From contig CAWBYA010000006.1 in NCBI GenBank assembly GCA_963792895.1, positions 372,001 through 436,000 on the forward strand: DNA of 64,000 bases, given 5' to 3'. The position numbers and the translations under genes were made by a program. Below, piece after piece: positions 52,731 through 60,327 of the stretch. Position 1 is the stretch's first letter. Each line of letters begins with the position of its first letter. This DNA comes from UBA6912 sp963792895 (GTDB lineage Bacteria; Actinomycetota; Acidimicrobiia; Spongiisociales; UBA5794). The notes beneath the pieces were generated by a model. It did not search any database, had not been told where the DNA came from, and saw only the letters and a list, made by a program, of their open reading frames with translations.

Positions 52731-52821
52731 CGCCTGGTCGGCCGACCAGCACAACTCGACCGGTTCGCAACGCGCGAAGTAGCTCTCCCTCCCTTCACTG
52801 CTTCGTTCGACCGGTCGTGGC

Positions 52822-52849
52822 AGAACCCCCGGCTTCGGCCGGGGGTTCT
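52822..52849 (+). terminator. Intrinsic terminator-like hairpin after the HBHA gene
   Basis: AGAACCCCCGGC-TTCG-GCCGGGGGTTCT is a perfect 12-bp stem with a UUCG tetraloop, 91 nt past the stop codon. No T-run follows. Confidence 0.8.
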
Positions 52850-52865
52850 CTGCGTGTGGGCGCAG

Positions 52866-52870
52866 GACAT
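52866..52870. repeat. Target-site duplication, left copy (GACAT)
   Basis: GACAT directly abuts the left inverted repeat and recurs at 59028-59032 directly after the right one. Confidence 0.88.
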
Positions 52871-52920
52871 CGGGTCGGCTGATCATCGGTGAGACTTCTT
52901 TGCGAATTCCTTCTACTAAC
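52871..52920. repeat. Left terminal inverted repeat of the Tn3 element
   Basis: The 50-bp end begins CGGGTCGGCTGATCATCGGT and ends TTCTACTAAC. The inner 40 bp align with the reverse complement of 58978-59027 with few mismatches; the outermost 10 bp agree mainly at GGG. The tnpA stop codon (52916-52918) lies inside it. Confidence 0.88.
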
Positions 52921-55912
52921 GCGGTGGTCGTAGGGGTCGGCGACTGTCGCGGTTGAGGACGGCGGCGACGTCGAAGGTGTAGATCCCGTAGGGGTTGATG
53001 TGGGCGAACCGGGCCGGGCTGAGGTGTCTGATGGTGTCGGTGGGGATCTCGGTGCCGGTGCGAGCGGTTTCGGCGTCGATGGCGTCTTGGAGGTAGAGGG
53101 TGGTCCATAGGATGCAGGCGTTGGTGACCAGCGTGTGGCAGTGGGCTTGGGTGGTTTGGTCGTCGAGGAGGCGGTCTTTGACTTCGCCGCGGTGGGCGAA
53201 GAACACGTAGCGGCGGAGACCGTTGATGGATTCGCCTTTGTTGAGTTGTCGGCCGATGCGGCGTCGGAACGCTTCGTCGGTGTACCAGCGGAGGCTGTGG
53301 ATGGTGTGCAGCAGTTTGCCGTATTCGAGGAGGGCTTTGGCGAGGGGGTGTTGGCGGGTGCCGGCCTGGAGGCGGCTGATGAGGAGACTTGCCGATACGT
53401 GGCCTTCTTTGAGTGATCCACCGATGCGGAGGAGATCGTCCCAGTGCCGGTCGATGAGGTCGGTGCGGACGTGGTGGGTGAGGAGCGGCCCGGCGTGCCG
53501 CCACTGCTGGTAGCGGCCAGGCGGGTGGGGGCGCCAGAGACGCCGGTCGGTGAGTTTGGCAATGCGGGGTGAGAGTCGGAGACCGACGAGGTCGAAGAGG
53601 GCGAAGGTGAGCAGGGTTTGGCCGTGGGTGTCGGTGGCGTGTTCGACGATGGGGAGCTCGGTGGTGTTGCCGAGGATCTCGTCGAGGGTGTAGGTGGCGT
53701 CTCGTTCGGTGGAGACGATGACTTGGGTGCCGTAGGTGGTGTGCTGATCGGAGACGTGGGTGTAGCTGGTAATGCCCTGATCGATGAAGTAGCGAGAGAG
53801 GGCACGGGCGGTGAGAGACTTGCCGCGCATCGGGAGCCGGAGCCCGTCCGACGACGATAGGGTGCCGCCGCCCCAGGTCTCGGCGAGCGGATGTCGGTGG
53901 TGGGCATTGACGATGGCGGTGTTGGCGGCCCGGAGGGTGTCCTCTCGTAGGTACCAGCGGGTGGTCCAGGTGAGAGTGTCGGCGCTGATTCCGCACAGTT
54001 CGGCCATGCGGGTGATTCCGAAGTTGCACGCCTGGGCCAACAAGGCAGCGTAGAGGTTGCGGCGGTGCTCGAGGTCGGGGTGGCGGGGGCTGGCCCCGCC
54101 GGCATGGGTGAGGTGCTGGGTGAACCCGGTGGCGTGGTCGACCTCGATGAGCAACTCGGCGAGCGGCACCCGAGGAAGTCGAGCGAACAGCGCATCGCCC
54201 TGGGCGGCGGTTGCGGGGTCGATGGTCTCGGCCGGGAGCGGGCTGAGGGTGAGGCGACCATCGGCACCGATCTTGATCGGTCCGTCCCCGGCAGCCAGGG
54301 TTCGGTCGAGTTCATCGAGGAGTTCGTCGAGGTCGGCGTCGATCCGCTCGGCTTGCTCGGCCCAGGTGGCTGGACGGCCGGTGCGGGCAAGGACTTCGGG
54401 ACGATGCTGAGGCCACTCTGTTGGCGGGATCAGGTAGGTGGCCGGGTTGGCGTAGCGGCGGGAGCCCTTGACCCATATCTCGCCGGAGCGCAGCGCATCC
54501 CGTAGCCCGTAGAGGAGCGACAGTTCCCAATAGTGACGCAGCGTGAAGATGTCCCGGTCTGCTCGAGCCTGATCGAGGTAGGGTCTCCAACGGGTCGGGA
54601 TGAACCCGGTCGGCGCATCCCCAGGAAGCGTACGTTGATGCGCCGTGTTGAGCTGGCGGAGCAGCCGGGTGGCGTCGAGGATCTCGCTTGGCTCCACGCT
54701 GGCGGCCAGGTCGAGGGCGTCGAGCACAATCGGGGCGAAGCTGCGGACTTGGTTGTAGCGGGCTTCGAGCATGGCGAGGTGACCGCCGTCTCGGGGAAGC
54801 CGCTCTGTCGGGGTGCGGGTTGCCGCGTCGAGGCGTGCCCGGTCCAGGTTACGGAGAGCTGCCCCGACCGCAGCGTCGTCCAGGAGCTGATCGAAGACGA
54901 CGTCCAAGATGTCGTCCAGCAGCTCGAGTCGGGCAATGTCGGCTTGCGCCAGGGCGGCTTGAAGCTCGGCCAGGCTGCGGCGAGCTCTCCGGTCGACACC
55001 GCCGAGTGCCTGGTTGAACAACTCAACGATCTCATCGGTCACCTCGCTGTGGGCCGCTACCAGGGAGGCCAACAGGATCGGGCAACGCGATTCGGGTGCC
55101 ATTCTCCGCAGCGACGCTGGCGTTGCCCGGCGACCGATACCAGCGAGTTGGCGTCGCCGCTCTGGAGGCACTACCGCCACATCAATAGCGTCGATCCCTT
55201 TCGACCGCAGATAGGTGAGCTTGGCGACTTCGGTCTTGATCGTTCCGGCGGTGGCGCTGGTTGCCCCCTGGTTGAGCCACACGATCGGCGCTACCCCGAG
55301 GTCAGGGTCGGCGGCGATTAGCCGATCGAGTTGATCTCGCAGGGACGGTGTGAGCACCGGTCGGAGCCGGCGATACAACTCTTCGTTGGCGGTGACTCGG
55401 GCGGTGCCGACGGCACGTAGGAACTCGTCGAGGCTGGGACGCACGATCCGTTCGCTGTGGAGATAGGCCAGTGCTTCACGAAATAGCACTGACGGTGAGT
55501 CGTGCTCCATAGCGCGGGCAACCAGCCAGTCACCGAGCCGTTTCCACTCACCGCCGGAACAGGTTCGCCATCCGAGCCGCTCCACTACCGCTGCGGTGTG
55601 CTGTAGCCGCACCCAATCGCTAACCGTCCCGTAGCCAGCAAACGAGGCAGCAGCGACGCCGATCTGGTTGGCGATGCGGGCCACGACCTCCGACGGTGCG
55701 GCGGCGATGTCGGAGGGGATGTGGCCGAGGAACCCGAGCGCCGCCAGCTGCACCGCGAGGCCGAGCCGTTGGGTATCACCCTGATGGGTGCGTACCCACC
55801 GGATGTCGTCGATCGAAAATGTGAAGAACGTCGCCAGATCGGAGCGGAGAACCTCCGGTGGCCACGACTCGAGTGCCACCCGCTCCGCATCCGGTAGCGA
55901 AGGAGTCGCCAT
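52916..55912 (-). CDS. tnpA: Tn3-family transposase TnpA
   Basis: A full-length 998-residue transposase. The N-terminal DUF4158-type domain is recognisable (TFFTFSIDDIRWVRTHQGDT QRLGLAVQLAALGFLG). The catalytic acids fall at about D688 (GGTLSSSDGLRLP), D761 (VEHATDTHGQTLLTFALFDL) and E892 (RQLNKGESINGLRRYVFFAH RG), close to the known Tn3 positions. It binds the terminal repeats and performs replicative transposition, producing cointegrates that the adjacent recombinase would resolve. Stop codon lies in the left repeat. Confidence 0.97.
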   Translation of the reverse strand: MATPSLPDAERVALESWPPEVLRSDLATFFTFSIDDIRWVRTHQGDTQRLGLAVQLAALGFLGHIPSDIAAAPSEVVARIANQIGVAAASFAGYGTVSDWVRLQHTAAVVERLGWRTCSGGEWKRLGDWLVARAMEHDSPSVLFREALAYLHSERIVRPSLDEFLRAVGTARVTANEELYRRLRPVLTPSLRDQLDRLIAADPDLGVAPIVWLNQGATSATAGTIKTEVAKLTYLRSKGIDAIDVAVVPPERRRQLAGIGRRATPASLRRMAPESRCPILLASLVAAHSEVTDEIVELFNQALGGVDRRARRSLAELQAALAQADIARLELLDDILDVVFDQLLDDAAVGAALRNLDRARLDAATRTPTERLPRDGGHLAMLEARYNQVRSFAPIVLDALDLAASVEPSEILDATRLLRQLNTAHQRTLPGDAPTGFIPTRWRPYLDQARADRDIFTLRHYWELSLLYGLRDALRSGEIWVKGSRRYANPATYLIPPTEWPQHRPEVLARTGRPATWAEQAERIDADLDELLDELDRTLAAGDGPIKIGADGRLTLSPLPAETIDPATAAQGDALFARLPRVPLAELLIEVDHATGFTQHLTHAGGASPRHPDLEHRRNLYAALLAQACNFGITRMAELCGISADTLTWTTRWYLREDTLRAANTAIVNAHHRHPLAETWGGGTLSSSDGLRLPMRGKSLTARALSRYFIDQGITSYTHVSDQHTTYGTQVIVSTERDATYTLDEILGNTTELPIVEHATDTHGQTLLTFALFDLVGLRLSPRIAKLTDRRLWRPHPPGRYQQWRHAGPLLTHHVRTDLIDRHWDDLLRIGGSLKEGHVSASLLISRLQAGTRQHPLAKALLEYGKLLHTIHSLRWYTDEAFRRRIGRQLNKGESINGLRRYVFFAHRGEVKDRLLDDQTTQAHCHTLVTNACILWTTLYLQDAIDAETARTGTEIPTDTIRHLSPARFAHINPYGIYTFDVAAVLNRDSRRPLRPPR

Positions 55913-55924
55913 GCCGCTATCCGA

Positions 55925-56798
55925 TCACGGTTCGATCACGACCGACTCGACCGCGGTGGCCCGGTCTGCACGGGTGGGGAGGCTGTAGCGGCGGGTTGTG
56001 TCCAAGCGGCGATGACCGGCCAACTCGGCGACCAGCACCACGTCGGCGCCGGAACGCACCAGGTTGGTGACAAACGTGTGGCGCAGCACATGCGCCGAAA
56101 TGCCCTCAAGGTTGGCTTCGGCGGCGATCTTGCGGATCACATGATCAACCGCCCGCGGCGTCATTGCACGACCCAACTTCGACAACCACACGCCGCCTTC
56201 ATCGACGGAGGCTCTGGCGGCTTTGTGAGAGCGGTCGGCCAGCCATTCCTGCAGCGCGTCTCGACAAACCGAGTTCAGCGGCACCTCACGGAAGGCGTCC
56301 CCTTTGCCCGAACGGACGGTCACCACACCCTTGCGGGCTGACACCGCCACATCCGTTACCTCGAGCGCCGCTAGCTCCGAGAGTCGCAGACCCGTGTACA
56401 ACAACACGGTGACAATGGCACGGTCACGCGACGACGGGCACCGCTCCACCGCCCGCAGCAACGACCGCTGCTCGTCCTCGCTCAACGCCCGAGGCGCCGC
56501 CTGCACCAGACGCTCCCGATCCACCCGAGGCGTGCCCATGTCCAATGGACCGGTAGAAGTTGTCGATCGCCGCCAACGCCTGATTCACCGAAGCCGGCGC
56601 TGACGTTTCCGCAGCTTGAGATGGCGCTTGTAGTCCCGCACCGCCCAATCCCTGAACATGATCAACCGCCAACGCCTCCGCGCCAGCCTCAGAGTCCGCC
56701 AGCCAGTTCACGTACGAGGCGACCTGCGCCAGGTACGCTTCCCGCGTGCGATCCGCCAGAGGCTGGCGAGCCAACCAACGTTCATACCCGCCCACCAC
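55925..56798 (-). CDS. tnpI: Tyrosine recombinase, TnpI-type cointegrate resolvase (frameshifted)
   Basis: The catalytic domain (56545-55925) has all active residues: Arg in LLYTGLRLSELAALEV, Lys in VRSGKGDAFREVPL, HVLRHTF, and LAGHRRLDTTRRYSL with the nucleophilic Tyr. The N-terminal SAM-like DNA-binding domain (from GTG 56798: YERWLARQPLADRTREAYLA QVASYVNWLA, then VNQALAAIDNFYRSIG) lies in another frame. One base near 56540 joins FYRS to DMGTPRVDRERLV. Tn3 elements usually use serine resolvases; a tyrosine enzyme is known in the Tn4430 subgroup. The gene ends 12 nt before tnpA on the same strand. Confidence 0.87.
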
Positions 56799-56862
56799 GG
56801 CCCCAGCGTCGACATCTCGGCGTTTCTTGACCCGAATCCGTTGCCATCTCGCCCACAGTTCC

Positions 56863-56947
56863 TGTTAGTAGAAGCAGAAACAGCACTCTACCAGCTCGCT
56901 CATGACACGATTAGTGGAAGCCGGAACGGGTGGTTGCTTCTACTAAG
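56863..56947. promoter_or_regulatory. Putative recombination (res/IRS) site with three GTTAGTAGAAGC-type motifs
   Basis: GTTAGTAGAAGC at 56864, ATTAGTGGAAGC at 56910 and, inverted, GCTTCTACTAAG at 56936-56947. The last two face each other around a 14-nt spacer, like a recombinase core site, and the first is an extra direct copy. The region lies 66 nt upstream of the recombinase start. The motif also forms the inner end of both terminal repeats. Confidence 0.6.
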
Positions 56948-57069
56948 GAGTATTAGGCGTAGTGCTCGATCAGAGGCATATTGCCGGATACTGAGCGCCG
57001 GTGGGTGCGCGATATCCCCCGGCGGGTTGAGTGATATGTGCGGTCCCCGACGCCGAAACCCTTCAAGCC

Positions 57070-57089
57070 TTGTATGCGATGTTGTATGC
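57070..57089. promoter_or_regulatory. Direct repeat TTGTATGC x2, candidate toxin-antitoxin operator
   Basis: TTGTATGC occurs at 57070-57077 and 57082-57089, 12 bp apart, immediately before the antitoxin start. A ribbon-helix-helix antitoxin would typically bind such short repeats. Confidence 0.45.
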
Positions 57090-57097
57090 TGATGTGC

Positions 57098-57292
57098 ATG
57101 CAGAGTACGAGTGTTCGCATCGACCAGACGACACATCAGGAGCTGAAGCGGCTCGCCGATGAACTTGGCACCACCGTCGGCGAAACGGTTGCGCTTGCGG
57201 TACGGCGTCTACGTCAGGACCGCATCGGCGAGGAACTCACCGCAGTCCTGACAAAGGACGAAACCGCCTGGCTCGTTGCTGACCTCGGGTGA
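57098..57292 (+). CDS. Ribbon-helix-helix antitoxin
   Basis: ATG 57098 (or 57092) gives 64 residues: STSVRIDQTTHQELKRLADE LGTTVGETVALAVRRLRQDR IGEEL is an RHH DNA-binding fold, and the acidic tail KDETAWLVADLG would contact the toxin. The 3' end overlaps the toxin gene by 17 nt, as expected of a coupled module. Confidence 0.85.
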   Translation: MQSTSVRIDQTTHQELKRLADELGTTVGETVALAVRRLRQDRIGEELTAVLTKDETAWLVADLG

Positions 57293-57620
57293 CGTTATCG
57301 ATCTCGACCTCGGACTCCCCGAGGGGCGAGAGGCCGGCTTCCGCCATCCCGCCGTGGTCGTCACGGCTCAGCGCATCCTCGATGCGCAGCCCACTGTGAT
57401 CCAGGTGGTACCGCTCACCTCCAGCATCCGCGGCTTCACCTCAGAGATCGTGATCGAACCCGACGACACCAACGGACTCCAGCAACGCTCGGCCGCCCAG
57501 TGCCAGCATGTGCGAGCCGTATCGACCCAACGGGTCGAGCACATTCGCGGCAACGTCGGCCCAGCTGCACGCAACCAGATCCGGGCCACCATCGGCCTGA
57601 TCCTCGACATCTCTGCCTAG
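57276..57620 (+). CDS. PemK/MazF-family toxin (endoribonuclease)
   Basis: TTG 57276 is the best start; 114 residues. SGDVIDLDLGLPEGREAGFR HPAVVVTAQRI is the PemK/MazF N-terminus, followed by VIQVVPLTSSIRGFTSEIVI and the C-terminal RIEHIRG-like segment QRVEHIRGNVGPAARNQIRA TIGLILD. Members cleave mRNA at short sequences. Toxin-antitoxin pairs are known passengers of Tn3-family elements, where they help maintain the transposon. Confidence 0.87.
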   Translation: MLTSGDVIDLDLGLPEGREAGFRHPAVVVTAQRILDAQPTVIQVVPLTSSIRGFTSEIVIEPDDTNGLQQRSAAQCQHVRAVSTQRVEHIRGNVGPAARNQIRATIGLILDISA

Positions 57621-57737
57621 CGGGGACGCCAAGTCGCCGTTCGGTGGCACTTATGGGCCTTGCGCCGGCATTCGACATCGGCAGCTTCGTGCTCCGATCC
57701 GGTGAATGGCTATTCGCCGCTTGCTACGTTGGCTCAC

Positions 57738-58220
57738 ATGGACGATGTCGATCGCTTCAGCCACCTGCGCGAGTCGTGGCGATTCGAGGGTCTAGCTTCA
57801 GTCGATGCCGGCAGCTGGCGCTTGCAGCTGGTGCGTCTTCGGGCGTTCGATCCTGAGATCATCTGGACGTTGTTCGAGATTGATGACGACCGCTGGCTGG
57901 TGCGTCGCATCACCGCAGCCCACCCCAGGCCCTTGGCCAGTGGAGCGACTCGCACCTACGGAGCCGACGCGGTCATCTCGAAGGAGCTAGCGGAGGACGT
58001 GTTGAGCGGGCTCGCTGCTCTTGTGATTCCAGCGTTCCGACCGTCGGCGTTCGGGATCGATGGCACGACCCGAGGGATACGTCTTCGTCGCTCGACGGGG
58101 CTGGATACGCAGCTCTTCTGGTGGGAGGAACCCGAGGGCTTCACCGCAGCCAACGAGTGGTTCGAGGCGTCGGTGCACGGGTTCGACCAAGAGTTGCCGG
58201 ACTACTCGCCGATCGATTGA
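57738..58220 (+). CDS. Tn passenger protein 1, unknown function (160 aa)
   Basis: ATG 57738 encodes a soluble, Trp-rich acidic protein (MDDVDRFSHLRESWRFEGLA, WTLFEIDDDRWLVRRITAAH, LDTQLFWWEEPEGFTAANEW FEASV, ending ELPDYSPID). No family is recognised. Its size, acidity and position after a toxin-antitoxin pair on a mobile element resemble immunity-type or accessory proteins, which is speculation. Confidence 0.75.
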   Translation: MDDVDRFSHLRESWRFEGLASVDAGSWRLQLVRLRAFDPEIIWTLFEIDDDRWLVRRITAAHPRPLASGATRTYGADAVISKELAEDVLSGLAALVIPAFRPSAFGIDGTTRGIRLRRSTGLDTQLFWWEEPEGFTAANEWFEASVHGFDQELPDYSPID

Positions 58221-58384
58221 TTCGCACCAGGCGAATCGACCCTCGGCCATGAGCAGCGTTGGCCGACCCGAGCAGATCGCTCAATCTCGGACCAGAACCA
58301 CCGCCCTGCAGAGTGCACGAGATCGGCACCTCGGCTTGCGGGTCTGCAAGGCGCAAGTTGCTCGGCGTAAGTACTGTCCGTGTG

Positions 58385-58840
58385 ATGGCGAGCATCGAGT
58401 TCCTTGTAGGGCCCTTCGAGGACAGCGACGAGATCCAACAGGTGGTCCCGGTCGTTGACGGGGTACCGCTGCATGAGATGATCGCCAGCTTCGAGGAGGC
58501 CCGCGGCTTCGATGTCGTCGGCGGCTACGGCGGTCTGGTTCTCGACTTCTTCAAGGTCGGCGATCTCGTTCACTACTTCCTGGGCGCGGTCGACCACCGC
58601 TACTTTGCGAAGCTGGGGAGGATCGCGGTGCTGGCTTGCGCAGACTGCGGAGAGGTCGGGTGTTGGCCACTGCATGCAGCCGTTTCCATCGATGGAGACT
58701 CGGTGACCTGGTCAGAGTTCGAACAACCGCACCGCAACGGTCGCGACTACACCAGCTTCGGGCCGTTCGTATTCGACCGCGAGGAGTACGAGGCGGCCCT
58801 CGCAACGCTGTCCACCCAGATCGGCAAATCTGAGCGATAA
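58385..58840 (+). CDS. Tn passenger protein 2, conserved protein with CxxCxxxxC (151 aa)
   Basis: ATG 58385 (a GTG two bases earlier is out of frame). The core reads RIAVLACADCGEVGCWPLHA AVSIDGDSVTWSEFEQPHRN GRDYTSFGPFVFDREEYEAA L, a family I recall as uncharacterised and widespread; the Cys triad and the Trp-Phe-Gln-Pro-His-Arg block are its conserved features. No catalytic function is known. It ends 137 nt before the right inverted repeat. Confidence 0.8.
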   Translation: MASIEFLVGPFEDSDEIQQVVPVVDGVPLHEMIASFEEARGFDVVGGYGGLVLDFFKVGDLVHYFLGAVDHRYFAKLGRIAVLACADCGEVGCWPLHAAVSIDGDSVTWSEFEQPHRNGRDYTSFGPFVFDREEYEAALATLSTQIGKSER

Positions 58841-58977
58841 CGCCCTCGTCGCCAAGTGCGCTGGATCGGCAGGTACGCGCTCTCTCAGACGCTGCCGGAC
58901 CAGTCTCGCACTTCCCCACCAATCGGGACCGGCCACCTCCACCGCACGCGCCAGCTGCGTCGAACGCCTGAGCCGCG

Positions 58978-59027
58978 GTTAGTGGAAGGAAATCGCAAGG
59001 AAATCTCACCGATGATCGGATAGCCCC
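58978..59027. repeat. Right terminal inverted repeat of the Tn3 element
   Basis: The 50-bp end runs from GTTAGTGGAAGG inward to GATCGGATAGCCCC outward, terminating in the GGGG typical of Tn3 ends when read from outside. It pairs with 52871-52920. Confidence 0.88.
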
Positions 59028-59032
59028 GACAT
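59028..59032. repeat. Target-site duplication, right copy (GACAT)
   Basis: GACAT, identical to 52866-52870. Confidence 0.88.
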
Positions 59033-59089
59033 GCGTCGCGACAATTCACGATGAAGGCCGGCGATGCCCCGATCTCGGGGGCTGCGCGC

Positions 59090-59494
59090 TCAGTAGGTGA
59101 CGACCGGATCGAGCTCCTTGGCATGGGCGATCCAGCGCTCGACCATCGACTGGGTGGGGAGGCGCCTGACCAGTCGCTTCTTGGCGTTGACGTCCACCAT
59201 CGCACTGAGGAGGTTTGCGGCATTGCGACGCCGCAGTTCTTTGACGGTGTCAACACCGGCGGCCTCTAGCAAGTCCGAGTACTCCTCACCGACGCCGCGC
59301 ACGCGCATGAGATCGGCTCGATTGACCCACGCAAGCACCTGGTCCTCGTTCAACCCCGCCGACTCGGCAAGCTCCTTGCGCCCCTTGCGGGTGGCGCCGG
59401 TCTTGAGCAGCGCCTCCGTCGTACGCACCTTCGCCTTCCTGAGCTTGGTCGCGTACTTGTGGCCGATCCCTTCGATCGCATCGATAGAGGCCAT
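59090..59494 (-). CDS. DUF4332 helix-hairpin-helix protein
   Basis: The 134-residue protein begins ASIDAIEGIGHKYATKLRKA KVRTTEALLKTGATRKGRKE LAESAGLNEDQVLAWVNRAD LMRVRGVGEEYSDLLEAAGV DTVKELRRRNAANL: two helix-hairpin-helix units characteristic of DUF4332, likely nucleic-acid or protein binding. It was the right-hand neighbour of the HBHA gene before the Tn3 insertion. Confidence 0.92.
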   Translation of the reverse strand: MASIDAIEGIGHKYATKLRKAKVRTTEALLKTGATRKGRKELAESAGLNEDQVLAWVNRADLMRVRGVGEEYSDLLEAAGVDTVKELRRRNAANLLSAMVDVNAKKRLVRRLPTQSMVERWIAHAKELDPVVTY

Positions 59495-59591
59495 CGTGCC
59501 CTGGTCCTTTCTTCGCTGCCGCCGACTCGCGTCGCCGGCCCCTTCACCAGCGACGTCGAGAGCTTACCTCCGGAGCTCCCGCTGGGTCAGG

Positions 59592-60185
59592 TCAGCGACG
59601 TGGTGCCCACTTCTCGAGATCGTCTGGCGTACCGATCACGGGCGGTGGCAGGTGGTCGATCCACACTTCTGTGACCATCGCGGCGTGGGTGGCGAGGACC
59701 GCTTCGATCGAGGTATCACCGTCGATCCCAAGGAGCAACGGCCACACCTCGCTGCCGACGACGATCGGTCGCCCGCGGGCGTAGCGGTACTTCGGGACGA
59801 CGGCCGGATGCGACCCCGTGGCGTGAGCGGCAAGGAGTCCGTCGACCGTGCCGGGAGGAATCTGGGGCATGTCACCCGAGACGAGAACGACGGCATCGAC
59901 CACGCCCTCCTGCTGGAGATAGTCGAGACCGGCTTGCAGCGAGGAGGACTCACCCTCAGCCCACTCCGGATCGATGAGCACAGAGAAGCTCCCCGGGTCG
60001 ACGCTCTCCAGCACTTCCTCCGCATCGGCGCCGAGCAGCAGGAGCCCTGGTTCGACGGCCCACGCCAAGGTCTCTGCGACCACATGGCTCAACAGCGTCG
60101 ATTGGCCCCACGGTGACAACCATCGAGAGCCCGCGAAGCCCCTTCCGGGTTGGGAAGCGATCACGACGGTGACGATCGACGCCAA
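59592..60185 (-). CDS. MobA/MocA-like nucleotidyltransferase
   Basis: The 197-residue protein has the GT-A-type nucleotidyltransferase fold. The usual G-rich N-terminal loop is degenerate (TVVIASQPGRGFAGSRWLSP WGQSTLLSHVV), but LLLGADAEEVL, SSSLQAGLDYLQQEGVVDAV VLVSGDMPQIPPGTVDGLL and PKYRYARGRPIVVGSEVWPL LLGIDGDTSIEAVL match MocA/CoxI-type molybdenum cofactor cytidylyltransferases. A cofactor role would fit the molybdopterin enzyme here; phosphoenolpyruvate guanylyltransferase is an alternative. It is divergent from ald. Confidence 0.8.
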   Translation of the reverse strand: MASIVTVVIASQPGRGFAGSRWLSPWGQSTLLSHVVAETLAWAVEPGLLLLGADAEEVLESVDPGSFSVLIDPEWAEGESSSLQAGLDYLQQEGVVDAVVLVSGDMPQIPPGTVDGLLAAHATGSHPAVVPKYRYARGRPIVVGSEVWPLLLGIDGDTSIEAVLATHAAMVTEVWIDHLPPPVIGTPDDLEKWAPRR

Positions 60186-60327
60186 GTGGGCACCTCACGG
60201 ACGGGGAGAACGAGAACGTCCGGCAGGGTAACGGACCTCGGCGGGGGCCCGTCGAGCGCGCTGCCTTCCGGTGTGCAAGACTCGTTTGCTGACACGACGT
60301 CCACCTGTATGGAAAGGGAGCCGTTCC

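Larger units (their letters stand above)
52871..59027. mobile_element. Complete Tn3-family transposon (6157 bp) carrying a tyrosine recombinase, a toxin-antitoxin pair and two unknown genes
   Basis: Both ends carry 50-bp imperfect inverted repeats and are flanked by the identical pentamer GACAT, the 5-bp duplication typical of Tn3 transposition. Contents from left: tnpA (minus), tyrosine recombinase (minus), a putative resolution site, an RHH antitoxin and PemK/MazF-like toxin (plus), and two passenger genes (plus). The insertion lies between the 3' ends of the HBHA and DUF4332 genes, so no host gene is broken. The intact TSD and transposase suggest a relatively recent, possibly still mobile element. 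Confidence 0.93.

Noticed and set aside
52212..55035. Large overlapping ORFs within and beside tnpA in other frames
   Set aside because: Pro/Arg/His- or Ser/Pro-rich low-complexity translations that shadow the HBHA and tnpA genes.
59090..60116. Plus-strand ORF antisense to DUF4332 and the MobA-like gene
   Set aside because: Antisense to two genes with clear family motifs and overlapping the divergent promoter region.
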